A DNA stretch of 64,000 nt from Tupaia tana (GCA_026018925.1 JAKSZU010000016.1:76580059-76644058), one strand, 5' to 3'; shown: positions 21,920-33,074, counted from the stretch's first letter. The notes: generated by a model not told the origin, from the letters alone. A program made the numbers and translations.

Positions 21920-22170
21920 ACTGATAACCAAATGGGTTGTAAAGATAAAAACATATGACAGGGATAAGAGGGTGGGAAGGGAGGAAATCAAGGGGGTGAA
22001 AAAGCAAAACATTTAACAAAGACAAAAAAGGAAAAATTACCTGTTGATGATAATGTATATGATAAAATCTTTGGACTAATGTACAGTGTATTGATGCTAG
22101 GAAAATCCATTTTGTATAAAAATGTACAATGATTACATGTCAATTTTTTTTAATAAAAGAAAGAAGAGAG
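21920..22170 (+). mobile_element. LINE 3-prime tail, same family as 36070-36345
   Basis: A TTGATGATAATGTATATG...TACAGTGTATTGATGC...CCATTTTGTA series also occurs, diverged, in the 3-prime end of the ORF1-only LINE. An A-rich tail follows. Confidence 0.55.
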
Positions 22171-22184
22171 TGAAAAAAAGGAAT

Positions 22185-22690
22185 GTATGGCATAGGGCAA
22201 GGCCTTAGAAAAGGGGCATAAACTGGTCACTCAGACAGCCCCATGTTATTCGCTCTTTGACCACTCCTGTGCATGAAATGGAGCAGCTGCTGTGCCCAAG
22301 TACTCACTTCGCAGCTCTCTCCACTATGATCTGGAGGCACTGGGACCCTAACAGGAGTGAATCAGACCAGCCCTCTTTGCAGCAGCTTGTGGGATCCTTG
22401 ACCCGAACCTGCAGTGATGCTGCATTGCTGAGGTGACTGTTGACTGTTCCAATGCAGGATTCATGCTGATGGCTCCATTCCCGGCGGTGGCATTGGGCGG
22501 CTCTTGAGGTAAAGCTCCCTCATAGTGCGGGTGCAGGTACTGGTCCCAAACAGGCTCACATCTCCCTGCCCTTTACCCTGCTACGCTTGCTTGTGTATTA
22601 GGATGTCTGATGTGAATAAAACCTTGACATTGTGGAAAGACACAACTTGAGTCATGGACTAATTCCCTGCACTCTCAACGCTTTTGTTAT
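22185..22690 (+). mobile_element. LTR-like sequence
   Basis: GTGAATAAAACCTTGACATTG near 22612 looks like an LTR polyadenylation region. The upstream limit is a guess. Confidence 0.35.
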
Positions 22691-23330
22691 TCACAATGGG
22701 CCTCTTTCCAATACCTGAGTTGATGCCCACATAGTGACTTAGGGTATGTGTGTGTCCTAGCTAGGTTTAGAATGGGGCTGATCATCAGAAAGACCAAGTG
22801 ATTAGAGAGTCAATACTTCCAGTTACCCACTGACCTCCTGGGAGAGGAGAGGGGTCCAGAGATGGAGCTTAATAAAAACTCTTGAATGAGATTTGGGAAG
22901 TTTCACGATGGTAAACACATGGAGTGCTGGGAGGGTGGCATGCTGAGAGAGGGCATGAAATACCTTCTCCTTTACAGCTCTCCTGTTTGACTGTTCCTGA
23001 GTTACATCCTTTATAATATACCAATACACAGAAGGGTTTCCATGAGTGTTTTGAGCCATTCTGGCAAATTATCAAATCTGAGCAGGGCTTGTAGGAAGAA
23101 TCCCCAATTTATCACCAGTGAGAAAGAAAAATAGTTCAAAGCTGTGTAGAACAAGAGTGACTCTATATTTGCAACTTGCTTTGAAGTGTAACTTGTAAGA
23201 GTGACTTGATCCCTGCTCTCATGAATGCCCTCGTTTACCTACTATGCAAATTAATTACATATGGTACCTTAGATAAGCAATGGAACTTGTTCCTTTTTTT
23301 ATAGAAGTATTAATTATTATTATTATTATT
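22691..23330. other. Unassigned non-coding sequence
   Basis: No gene or repeat recognised, apart from a (TTA)n run at 23308-23330. Confidence 0.35.
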
Positions 23331-23588
23331 ACTATTTTTGGAGAGGATTTTGCAATGGGGTGCATGTGTTCACCAGAAAGACAGAGACAGAGAGAGAAAG
23401 TGAGAAATCCCTCCCCCCCCCAGGGGGATGGCCATGCCATAATCCCTTCTCCTCCATTCTCCTCTCAGGATCTTGGGCACTCACACACACGTGCCCAGTG
23501 TGAGTTTAAGCCACCGGGTCCAGGACTCAAACCGCGGTCGACTACATGGGAGTCCAGCGACATAGTCATTACACCAACTGCTGGTCCC
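23331..23588 (-). mobile_element. Long tRNA-derived SINE
   Basis: Reverse copy next to (TTA)n. CCGCGGTCGACTACATGGGA in the head region and a terminal CTGGTCCC. Confidence 0.9.
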
Positions 23589-23599
23589 GATCCCTGTTT

Positions 23600-23727
23600 A
23601 TTATTATTTAAAAATGTGTGCTCACCAGAGATACAGAAAGAGAGAACGGAAAAGTGAGAAGGCAAACTGCCAGGTCCAAGACTCAAACTGTGGTGGCCAT
23701 GTGGGAGTCCAACACCTGCTGGTCTTA
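23600..23727 (-). mobile_element. Short tRNA-derived SINE lacking its A-box segment
   Basis: Reverse short form. GTGGGAGTCCAACACCTGCTGG passes straight to the end and omits the usual CTTAACCACCATGCC block. Confidence 0.7.
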
Positions 23728-23992
23728 AGCTTGTTCTTTTCAAGATACAAAAAGACCAGACCAAGACTTGCCTACATTATAAGTACAATGTATTTGCTCT
23801 CAGAGTGTCTCCCAAACTGAAATCTCTGGTTGCAGCCCCATCCAGAGAAGGAAGCCATCTTCTTAGGACTGCCTTGCAAGATGGGGACAGCATCAGGCCC
23901 CGTCTTTGTCGCAGGACTCTGAACTCTCCTTGAGATTTGGGACTTGGTTTGTTAACCTCTCTCTTCTTATGTTTCTCTTCTCCAATTAACTA

Positions 23993-24073
23993 TTGGGTTA
24001 TTGGAAAAGTCATGATGTATTTTTCCTGTATTTTTCTATGCAAAATCAAGTCATGACTTTTCTGACAACCTAA
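23993..24073. mobile_element. Mariner-type MITE, copy 2
   Basis: 81 bp; ends TTGGGTTATTGGAAAAGTCA and, as complement, TTAGGTTGTCAGAAAAGTCA, flanked by TA at 23991-23992 and 24074-24075. Almost wholly palindromic. Homologous to 4142-4240. Confidence 0.78.
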
Positions 24074-24269
24074 TATATTGTGTGTGGTATGTTTAATGTT
24101 AATTGTGTAATCTGATATATAAGTATAACATTATATAAGTAGCATATACATGACCAATAGGATTTAGTTTGTAGCTGGATGTACACTAAACCCTAATTCC
24201 ATCTATGGTGTGGAAATTTGGCTTTTGGTTGGATTGTAGTTGCAACTCTTATGCCAGAAGCTGAACCTT

Positions 24270-24600
24270 ACCCATTGTGAGGGTTTGGAGTAAGACTCAG
24301 GAAGCATCATCTCAAGAGCAAAATGAAAATTTATTGAGAGAAAGAGAGCCTGGGGGCCTGAAGCGGAAGGTGCTTCAGTCCACCTTACCCAGGAGATGTG
24401 ATGTATTTATGTGGGAGGGGTAGGCTCACAAGAAGGGTGAGTACTTTGATTAGCTTACTTGCCACTGTGACATTACTGGCCAATCTATGAGTGCCAGGAA
24501 CTAGTAAGGGAGGGCTCTGGCCAGAGGATTCTGGCCAAATGTTCCTGCAATCATCTCCTTATTTTCTGGTGGGAAATTATTTAAAGGTCATTTAGGGGCT
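24270..24600 (-). mobile_element. LTR-like fragment
   Basis: A GAAAATTTATTGAGAG polyadenylation-type region in reverse and an LTR-like GC pattern. Family unknown. Confidence 0.4.
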
Positions 24601-25845
24601 GATCTAATGTTTTCAATCATAATCTTTTATTAAAAAAAGAGATGGGGTGAGGGTGGGACAAGGGATTATGGGGGATGGACAGTCTTCTGGAGCTGCTTCA
24701 AGATGAGAAGAGCTATAATCCTTTAGGGTGAGGACAGAAGTCAGACTGCTTTTTCCTATTTTCCAAAATCCTTTCAAGAAGGCCTAGATGGAGTCACGTC
24801 CAGAAACATTAACAGATCATTTTGACCCATTGATAACAGGATTCTTCCTATGTCTTGTCCCTAGCATGGTATCTTTGTGTTATATATGAAACTTCCTTAT
24901 CTCTGTCAAAGCATATTCTTTTCTGATCTCAGCAACCTTCCTTTTCCAATCACCCATCTAAAAACTTTAAAATACACCTATAACCAATAAGCACCACTTT
25001 TCCACATGTCCTGCCTTTTTGGGCCAGACCAATGGAAAAACTCTTCACTAAATTCCAAATTTTGTCTCACTCTCAAAATCAAATAAAAGAATTCCTATAC
25101 CTGATCACCCTGAGAAAGACATTGCCTCCTCTCCGGGCCTAGGTCACTCATATTCTGCTTAGAAAGAAACCACATTAATTATTAACTTGCAGAGTTGGTT
25201 ATTTCCGTTGACAAGAGTGATACGGAGGGGTGTGGGACCTTTGGAGGCAGGCGTGAATAGTGTGCCTTCTGGAGCAGTAAGATGTTTTCACCCTGTTTTG
25301 GGGCCATTTGTTAGATGTTGTCTCATATGAAATAGTTTTTAGGAGTGGAGGTCCTGCAGAAACTAAGAAGAGTTACAGTGGGGGCAACCAGGGGAAGGAT
25401 AAAAGTAGTGCTCTTCTTCCAGAAAGAGGCAAAGACCAGGGGGTCTTTTCTTCTGTGACAAGGTTTAGGCCTTTTTGGTTTTGGATGTTACCATGACCAT
25501 GGAGTCTACTTGGTCTTGAATCTGTAAGAGACTTTGAGATATTTCATCTAGGTTTTGTCAAAGGTTGGAGGAAAGAGTTTTAAAGTAGTGAAGAGATGTA
25601 GACTAAGGTGCATATCCCATTCTAGTTAATAGGTAAACACAGAAGAGTAGAGGAGCCATAGTGAAAGAACAGGCCAGAAGATGGTGTCAGCATTGAATTT
25701 AATTCTTGGACACCCAATTGTTGATGCCTCCTCAATAACTTGTCAGAGAGTTAGCTAGTGTGAGAAATAATTTCACACATGTGCAATAAGGAATAGTTGT
25801 GAAGTTGTATTCCAGAGGGCTTGATGTGCTCAGAGGAGTTTGCTG
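24601..25845. other. Unassigned non-coding sequence
   Basis: No recognisable gene; a 62-aa ORF at 25308 has no features. Possibly internal ERV or unique sequence. Confidence 0.3.
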
Positions 25846-25975
25846 TGGTTTGTCCTTACAAAGTTCATGTGGTGGAAATTTGGTCCCCAGTGGAATGATG
25901 CCTGGATCTTGAAGGCACTACTCTCATGACTAAATTAATGCTGTTTCATGGGAGGTGCTTAAGAAAAAAACCTGT

Positions 25976-26258
25976 TGGGGCCAGCAAATGGTATAGTGGT
26001 TACATTGCTGGACTCCTACACGGCTGACTGCAGTTCAAGTCCTGGCTCTGGTGGCTTGAAAATCACACTGGGGGTGTGTGCATGCGTGCCTAAGATTCTG
26101 GGAGGAGAATGGAGGAGAAGGGATTGTGGCCTGGCCATCTCCCCAGGGGGTGATTTCTCACTTTGCCTTACACTATCTCTGTCTCTCTCTCTGGCAAGTG
26201 CACATACTCTAGGGCAAAAACTTCTAAAACAGCAACAATAAAAAATAAAAACTGTAGA
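25976..26258 (+). mobile_element. Long tRNA-derived SINE
   Basis: GGGGCCAGCAAATGGTATAG head, GTTCAAGTCCTGG B-box, and the end GCAAAAACTTCTAAAA. Inserted in the MaLR-like LTR. Confidence 0.85.
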
Positions 26259-26261
26259 CAA

Positions 26262-26640
26262 ATCTAATTTAGTGAGTTTAATTGAGCAAAGAACAATTTG
26301 TAAACCGAGAAGCCCTCAGAATGACTTCTGAAGAACTATGAGGTGCCAGGTGTTCAAGTTACACTTATGGGCAGGAAAAGGAAAATGATCTCCAAAAAAT
26401 GGAAGTGAAGAAAATAAGGTAGAGAAACAGTTATATTGGTTACAGCTTGATGTTTTCCTGTATGAATGGCGTTCAAAGTGTGGGCTGGGTGTGATCGACT
26501 GGAGCTTGGCTACTGTGATTGGCTATGATTCAAAGATATGTTCAGGAAGTTGCCTTCTAAATGAGGTTGTGGCTTGTTTATGAGAACTCAAATATATGAG
26601 TACAGAGGCCTTTTCAGGCCAATATAGTCTGGTTTAACAG
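26262..26640 (-). mobile_element. LTR-like fragment inside the MaLR-like LTR
   Basis: GTGAGTTTAATTGAGCAAAG and AATTTGTAAACCGAG recall the end of an ERV LTR in reverse. Family not assigned. Confidence 0.4.
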
Positions 26641-27466
26641 AAGGAGTGATTATTACTTTCCCACGAATGAGTTAGTTCCCGTGAGAGTAGATCTCTTTCT
26701 GTCTTTGCACATGCCTGCTTTTTTCAGTTTCAGAAATTACAAAGGCTTCTAAACCAGCCTCTAGGAATTGACTTAACTGACTCCATTTGCCTCTGTTGCC
26801 TCGATAACCACCACTTATCTTTAAACTCCTTGCAGAGAATGGAAATGAGTCATTCTGCTCTGTCCTGCATTCCCAGAAAGGAAACTCTCCCTCTCCCCTT
26901 GACATTATCACCTCTTCCTGTGATCTTGCAGAAGACGAGCCTCCTCAATAACTTGCCCTTTGTTTTTTCCTGTATGTAAACTTTGTATTAATATCTTATC
27001 TAGTACTGCAGAAATAGATACGGACTTGGCCTGTCTTCTCTCCAGTATTGGCCTCACTGAATACATTCTTTATTCAACCAATTTTTTTTTTTTTTATGTA
27101 TTTGCAACAGGTGGCACAGCCCTGATTTTCAGCCTCATGAATGAACATCTATGCCCATTCTGCTATCAAAAATTTCTATTTTTTAAAAATCACTCAGTCT
27201 GAGGTATTTTTGCTCAGCAACTCAATAATAGACTAAGACAGAATATAAATTTAAAGGACAGGTGATGGGTTATTCCCCTCAAGAATGTGAAGTGTTTTCC
27301 AAGGAATGGAGGCAGTGTAGAAATGGTATATAAACAATTACTATTACAGTTCCCAAACTCAAGTCATGATTGCCATTACATGACAAACCAAAGAAAAGTA
27401 CAGCTTTACGGCCATGCACAAAGTTAAGGAGAGTGGGTTGAAAAAGCCTTATCTCCCTGAAGGGTT

Positions 27467-27479
27467 CCAAGCATGCATT
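27467..27479. repeat. Target-site copy 1 of 3
   Basis: CCAAGCATGCATT occurs here, at 27665 and at 27934, bounding two SINEs. Confidence 0.85.
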
Positions 27480-27480
27480 C

Positions 27481-27664
27481 TCTCTCTCTCTCTTTAAATA
27501 ATTATTTTATTTAACTTTATTTATTTATTTATTTTAATTTGACCAGAGAGGGACAGAGTGAGAGAGGGAATGTGAGAAAGCAAGCTGTCAGTTCCAGGAC
27601 TTGAACTGTGGTCAGCCATACGAGAGTCTAGAGCCCTTAACCACCATGCCACCTGACAGCCCCA
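27481..27664 (-). mobile_element. Short tRNA-derived SINE
   Basis: Reverse short form with a TTTATTTATTTATTTT tail complement and TTAATTTGACCAGAGAGG. Bounded by copies 1 and 2 of CCAAGCATGCATT. Confidence 0.9.
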
Positions 27665-27679
27665 CCAAGCATGCATTTT

Positions 27680-27933
27680 CTTAAAAAAAAAATTGCTATC
27701 GAGTGCGTGCACTTGCTAGAGAGAGACAAAAAGAGAGAGAGAGAAAGTGAGAAAGCATTTTCCAGGGAGAATGGCCACAGCACAGTCCCTTCTTCTTCAT
27801 TCCCCTCTTAGGATTTTGGGCATGCATGCACATATTCTCAGTTATTTTTCAAACTGCTGGGTCCAGGATTTGAATCACCCAGCTGGTCATGTGGAATCCA
27901 GCCACATTAACCATCGCACCACTGACTAGCCCT
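27680..27933 (-). mobile_element. Long tRNA-derived SINE
   Basis: Reverse copy between copies 2 and 3 of CCAAGCATGCATT. The start shows A-run rather than T-run sequence, so the tail is altered. Confidence 0.82.
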
Positions 27934-28268
27934 CCAAGCATGCATTTTTAAAGGCAAAATGAAAAATTTTGGGTAGTGGAGTAGATTCATGATCAATTCA
28001 ATGACAGGTTCAAGAGAGCATGATCATCTGATGGGCTTTCTTGTTTGGTGGGGCCGTAAGTAACCAGTTTCCATCTTGTGGGTTTAACATCCTGTAAAAC
28101 ATTAAATAATATTCTGGACATGGGTTAGATGGAACCAAATTCTCAAACTTTACTTTGAGCCATTACAATTTGAATGGACCTTGAATTCCAAGTAGCTTAG
28201 AAAGATACTGTCACATTCTTCTTGATGGTGGAGTCACATAGATACAAAAGTTTAAAAAATTTTCATAG

Positions 28269-28432
28269 AGTGGCTAGCAGGTGACATGGTGGTTGGGGCA
28301 CCGACTCCTACTTGGCCAACTCATGGTTTGAATCCTGGACTTGGAGGTTTGCTTTCTCACTTTCCCTCTCTCTCTCTGGTGAGCACATTATAGCAAATTA
28401 AAATAATAAATAAGTAAATAATTCTTTAAAAA
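28269..28432 (+). mobile_element. Short tRNA-derived SINE
   Basis: GTGGCTAGCAGGTGACATGG head, TTTGAATCCTGGAC, short CT tract and a GCAAATTAAAATAATAAATA tail. Confidence 0.82.
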
Positions 28433-28439
28433 GTTTTGT

Positions 28440-28512
28440 ATAATAGAGTCTTAAATCTACCTATATTCTTTATTTCATCCTCGTGATAGCCCTGTGTGTT
28501 AGGTTGGGGCAT
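28440..28512 (-). mobile_element. MIR fragment
   Basis: TTATTTCATCCTCGTGATAG and CCCTGTGTGTTAGG resemble the MIR core in reverse. Confidence 0.4.
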
Positions 28513-28533
28513 ATGTTATTGTAATAAAGATTC

Positions 28534-28780
28534 TGGGGGCTGATGCCATGGCCTGGGAGCTGGATCCCTTATGGTTGACTACACCATTCGAATCTTGGCC
28601 CTGGCAGCTTGAGAAACATTCTGGATTCTTGTGCATGCGTGCCCCAAATCCTTACAAAATGGAGGCATGGAGGAGAAGGGATTGCCGTATGACCACATCA
28701 CGTTGGGGGGTGTTTTCTCCCTCTTCCTCTGTCTCTTGTCTTTCTTTGTTTCTTTGGTGAGTGCATGTGCCCTCTGACTC
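28534..28780 (+). mobile_element. tRNA-derived SINE
   Basis: GGGGGCTGATGCCATGGCC head, TTCGAATCTTGG, GGAGAAGGGATTGCCG and GAGTGCATGTGCCCTCTG. Confidence 0.78.
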
Positions 28781-28790
28781 CATCTTTTTG

Positions 28791-29049
28791 GTGGTGTTTG
28801 TTTAGATGAGTTCTTACTGTTGAGATCATCTGCCTTAGTTCCTAGCCGGGATCACTATGCCCTTTTTAGATAGGGTATTGTGGTGTTGCCCGACCAAACC
28901 TTGAGTTCCCAATCCTGTCTCTGTTGGATCATGGGCATGTACCACTGTGCCTAGCCTCTGGGTTGGACCAGAAACCAAACCCAGGCTCATGTGCCCCTTG
29001 TGCTATGGAGTATAGCATTGTAGTAACACATGCCACCACAGCTGGGCAG
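28791..29049 (-). mobile_element. Chimeric tRNA/7SL-like SINE
   Basis: On the minus strand a tRNA-like head with GGTTTGGTTTCTGGTCC is followed by an Alu/7SL-type body: GGCTAGGCACAGTGGTACAT, GGGAACTCAAGGTTTGGTC, GGGCAACACC and ACCCTATCTAAAAA, then a second, decayed 7SL-like segment. Order and wording match the left part of 7SL RNA SINEs. Rare beside the common SINE. Confidence 0.65.
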
Positions 29050-29285
29050 TCTTCAACTTCCCAAGTCCAGTGGGTTAGAGTTGATTCCCAAAACTCTGGG
29101 AGGGTCTTTGACATTTACTTAGCGCATGACCAGGAAAACATCCCTTTACAGGGAACTCAAAGGCCTTTTTATCTTCTGGGTTAGTCAGGACATTGGGGTA
29201 AAAGAAACTGAAAAATAAATCAAAATCACTTAACAAGAAGAGGAACACCTTTGTTCAGTTGTGAAAGTAAGAATGGTTGTAAATA

Positions 29286-29417
29286 AGTAAGCAGGTGGTA
29301 TGGTGTTTAAGGCCCTGGATTCCCACATGACTGACCACAGTTCTAGTCATGGACCCAATGTCTTGAAAAATCAAAACAAATAAATAAGTAAATAAATAAA
29401 TGTTTAAGAAAAAAAAA
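29286..29417 (+). mobile_element. Short tRNA-derived SINE
   Basis: AGCAGGTGGTATGGTGTTTA head and CACAGTTCTAGTCATGG. The CT tract is lost; an A-rich tail follows. Confidence 0.7.
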
Positions 29418-29458
29418 ATAGAAGAATGGTCAGGGATAGAGCTGACCTCAGGAGCTGT

Positions 29459-29682
29459 TTTTTTTTTTTTTTTTATGTTTATTCACCCATTTCTCCATGA
29501 GACAGAGAGAGAGAGAGAGAGACAGGTACCCCCAACAATGCCGCCTGCCACCATCTACCCCCAAACTCAGCCAGCCCAGATCACAGGTACACACTGGCAT
29601 GCTCAGGGAGGTCCCAGGATGCAAACCCAGGACCCATCCCACGTGAATCCAGTTATGTTACAGCTATGCCATTGCTTGGTCT
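29459..29682 (-). mobile_element. Second-family SINE, reverse
   Basis: The complement reads CACGTGGGATGGGTCCTGGG, CCTCCCTGAGCATGCCAGTG and GATCTGGGCTGGCTGAG, as in the other copies. Its poly-A end is a T-run at 29459-29475. Confidence 0.75.
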
Positions 29683-29711
29683 CTGTTTTCATCTCTCTTA
29701 CTATATATTTT

Positions 29712-29854
29712 TATATCTATACATAATTGACCAGAGGGCACATGTGCTTATAAGAGAGAGAGAAAGAGAGAGAGAGATAGAACCTCTCAATGGGACTTGG
29801 GCATGCTGCAATCCCTTCTCATCCATTTCTCCATCTTGTTGAGACTTTGGATGT

Positions 29855-29898
<44 letters not shown>

Positions 29899-29995
29899 AG
29901 CTGGTGTGTTTTTCAGGTTACTGGGGCTGGGACTCAAACTGCAAGGTTAGTCATGTGGGTCTGGCTCCCTTAACCACAAGATCGTGGGGCAGCCT
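29712..29995 (-). mobile_element. tRNA-derived SINE with (AC)n
   Basis: Reverse long-form copy. An (AC)n array of about 18 units (29859-29895) grew at the GCACACACGC position. The head complement ends near 29995. Confidence 0.75.
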
Positions 29996-29999
29996 GCAA

Positions 30000-31016
30000 G
30001 GGATATTTCGAATAAAAATGTTTGAATCAGAATTGACATGGATGAATTATTGATGAGAAAGCACTATTCCCAGTGAACTCTATTAAGCCAATTCTATGAG
30101 CAGTTATCTCCATGAGTCGAACTACTCTAATTTTCCTTGAACCTTATTTCTTTTTATTTAGCTGAAATTAGTGGCTTGGAATCAATTGTTTTCTACTTAA
30201 ATTTGGCAACAAATTTTATTCAATCTATTATTTTTCCCATATTGGATATACTGATTATAATTTACTACTGATTTCATTTTGAGGTCATAATTTCAGCTGA
30301 GTCCTATTTTCCTGGGATAAATTTAACAAAGACACATTGTTGGAGAAAATTAGATTCTTTGTCAATTTTTAGCCAGAGCAAATTTGACCCACTGTGATGT
30401 TTAGTTGTTCTCTGTGTTAATTTGCATTGATAATTTATAGCTGCAGTAGTCATTAGCAATTGAATAAAAGAATGGTAGTTTGCATTTATTTCTTAGTTAC
30501 TCTATAAGAAAAGTATAATTTCATGAAGTGGAGAGAGAGAGAGGAAGAGCTAGAAATGGAGGAAGGTGGGGAATGAATGGGGAGAGTAGGGCAGAAGAGG
30601 GAAAGATACAGAGAAAGACGAGAGAGATACGAATTGGGAGTAGAAACCAGAGAAAATAAATTGGAAGACTCTAATGGAATGCGGGAATGAAGAAAGGAGG
30701 AAAGAGAGAGATACATGGGGAAGGGAGGGGTCAAAATATTCTCCAGGACACAATGATAGATCCAAACCTCCTATTTATACATAGGATCATGGGATTTGAA
30801 TGTCACCAAATGGAGTTTTCATTTTCTCTTAGAAATATGCTTCTTTATATGTATATCAATTTTTTTCTAATTTGATACAAATCAGCTTCTCTAGGAAGCA
30901 GATGATGTGCTGACCACCTCACCTCCAGCAACTTTCAGGCCCCGCCTTTCACAAGCCACCACAAATGGCTACGTACGTTGCTCAGTGCACAACTTGCACA
31001 TCTGTACACAGTGATT
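30000..31016. other. Unassigned AT-rich and GA-rich sequence
   Basis: Includes a purine-rich GAGA tract at 30530-30730. No gene or repeat family recognised. Confidence 0.4.
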
Positions 31017-31033
31017 CTTACTGTGTTTTCTTC

Positions 31034-31302
31034 TTCTTCTTTTTTTTTTGGAGAGATTTTTTTCTTACTGGGTGCATGCGCTCACCAGAAAGACAGAGAG
31101 AGACAGAGAGATAGAAAGCGAGACATCACCCCCCAGAGGGGATGGCCACACTGCAATCCCTTCTCCTCCATTCTCCTTTCGGGATCTTGGGCACACACGC
31201 ACACGTGCCCGGTGTGAGTTTAAGTCACCAGATCTGGGACTTGAACCGCGGTCGACTACATGGGAGTCCAGCGACATAGCCATTACGCTAAGTGCTGGTC
31301 CC
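31034..31302 (-). mobile_element. Long tRNA-derived SINE
   Basis: Perfect 17-bp duplication, CTTACTGTGTTTTCTTC, at 31017-31033 and 31303-31319. Confidence 0.96.
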
Positions 31303-31433
31303 CTTACTGTGTTTTCTTCATTCATAAAGTTCTAGGGACTAGGATTTAGAAAGGGTCACGTGTACACCTTTTGACCAGTCCCAGTGGCAAGACATAGGTA
31401 CCATAGTTGGTTCGTCTTTTATTATTTTTTTAA

Positions 31434-31604
31434 GAATTATTTATTTAATTTTATTTATTCATTTAAAAAAAAATTTGACCAGAAAGAGACAGAGACAGAG
31501 ACTGAGAGAGGGAAAGTGAAAAAGTAAGCCACCTGGTCCAGGACTCAAACCGTACTCAGCTATGTGGGAGTGTCCAACACCTTAACCCCCACACTATCTG
31601 CTGG
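31434..31604 (-). mobile_element. Short tRNA-derived SINE
   Basis: Perfect 20-bp duplication, GTCTTTTATTATTTTTTTAA, at 31414-31433 and 31605-31624; a short-form body lies between. Confidence 0.95.
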
Positions 31605-31624
31605 GTCTTTTATTATTTTTTTAA

Positions 31625-31765
31625 AAAAATTTCCAGAGGGCACAGATGCTTACAAGAGAGAAAGAGAGAGAGAGAGAGAAAGTGAAAAAGTATCTCCCTC
31701 CATGGGATGGGATCATGCCGAATCCCTTTGCCTACATTTCTTTATCATATTGTATGGAAAGATGG
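31625..31765 (-). mobile_element. SINE fragment lacking its head
   Basis: TTTCCAGAGGGCACAGATGC and the GA-rich tract match the SINE 3-prime half. The tRNA part is absent. Confidence 0.55.
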
Positions 31766-31984
31766 AGTTAGCAACTTGTCTTCAACCTCCTCCCCTGAAG
31801 ACTTCCTGGGAAGAGATGGAGGAAAGAAAAATAGGAAGGAAATGACTTAGCTAAATCTCAAAAACATGGTAATTGAACCTCCTGTGGTGGAGGGGGATGT
31901 CCTTATCTATGGGATGCTTTTGTCAATGTAAACCTACTCAGTCTAGATTGCTTATACTGGATTGCTTATACTAAGTGTAGAAGC

Positions 31985-32070
31985 AAAGGAAATTCCTTCT
32001 CCAAGTTTCCTGAAAACCACTGACAACAGGTAGATTAATAAGAGAAAAAGTATACGGATTTGTTTAAAAT
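31985..32070 (-). mobile_element. Old LTR fragment
   Basis: CCTGAAAACCACTGACAACA and AGATTAATAAGAGAAAAAG match the family at 42560 and 44320. Confidence 0.55.
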
Positions 32071-32078
32071 TATAAAAA

Positions 32079-32312
32079 GTTTTTTTTTGCTATAGGATGC
32101 ATATACTGGTTGGATAGAGGCCAAGAGGGAGAGAAAGTGAGAAATCACCCCCCTAGAGGGGATGGCCACACAATAATCTCTTCTCCTCCTCCTCTTTGGA
32201 TTTTGAGCATGCACACACATGCACCCATTGTGATTTTCAAGCTGCTAGTCTTCAAACTGTGAAGTTGGCCATGTGGGATCCAGAGCCTTAAACTCCATGC
32301 CACCTACTGGCC
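32079..32312 (-). mobile_element. tRNA-derived SINE
   Basis: Reverse copy: GCTATAGGATGCATATACTG, ACCCCCCTAGAGGGGATGG, and a head near 32290-32312. Confidence 0.85.
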
Positions 32313-32368
32313 ATGAAAATGATACATTTAAATATATATACATATATAAGTGTATATATGTGTGTGTA

Positions 32369-32611
32369 ATTTTTTTTTTTCTAGCAAGTGCATGTGCTCA
32401 CTGGAGAGAGACAGAGAGAGAAGAAAAGTGAGAAAGAACCACCTATGGCATGGTCATGCCACAGTCCCTTCTCCTCTGTTTTTGGGGGTGGACCTTAGGC
32501 AGACATACGCATATGCCTGGTGTGTTTTTCCAGCTGCCAGGTCTAGGGCTCAACCACACAGTCATCCATGTGGGATCCAGCCACCTTAACCACCGTGCCA
32601 CTGGCTGGCCC
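32369..32611 (-). mobile_element. tRNA-derived SINE
   Basis: Reverse copy: GCAAGTGCATGTGCTCACTG, head complement CACCTTAACCACCGTGCCAC. Confidence 0.85.
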
Positions 32612-32789
32612 TGTAACCTTTGTTTTAAATATGATATATAACTTATATTTACAGCCATCCCTCAGTATCTGTGGAGGATTTGTTCGAGGACCCTCTGCAG
32701 ATACCAAAATGAGAGATACTCAAGTCCCTTCTATAAAATGTTGTAGCATTTGCATATAACTTACACACATCCACTTACATGCTTTATTT

Positions 32790-33044
32790 AAAATTTTACT
32801 TATTTACTTATTTATTTATTAATATCAGCAGACATGTGCATGCATGAGAGAGAAAGAGGAGGCACTCCCTCAATAGGGTCCCATTATGTTGCAGTTCTTT
32901 TTCCTCTGTTTCTCTATTCCATCAGGACCCTGGGCACTTGTGTGCATTTTCCAAGCCACTGGGGTGAAAACTCAAACCCTGGTGCATCATATGGGAGCTA
33001 GCTTCCTCTGCACAGTACTTAACCACTGTGCTGTAGGGCTGGCC
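32790..33044 (-). mobile_element. tRNA-derived SINE
   Basis: Reverse, diverged copy; head complement ACTTAACCACTGTGCTG near 33018. It lies inside the Tigger-like MITE. Confidence 0.7.
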
Positions 33045-33074
33045 TCTCTCATATGCTGGCTTGGTTACTGTCTT

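Larger units (their letters stand above)
25848..27241 (+). mobile_element. MaLR-like LTR, split by later insertions
   Basis: The 5-prime part (25848-25972) has TGCTGTGGTTTGTCC...TTCATGTGGTGGAAATTTGG...CTAAATTAATGCTG. The 3-prime end (27195-27241) has CACTCAGTCTGAGGTATTTT and CAATAATAGACTAAGACA, the classic terminus of this LTR class. A SINE and another LTR-like piece lie between. Confidence 0.6.
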
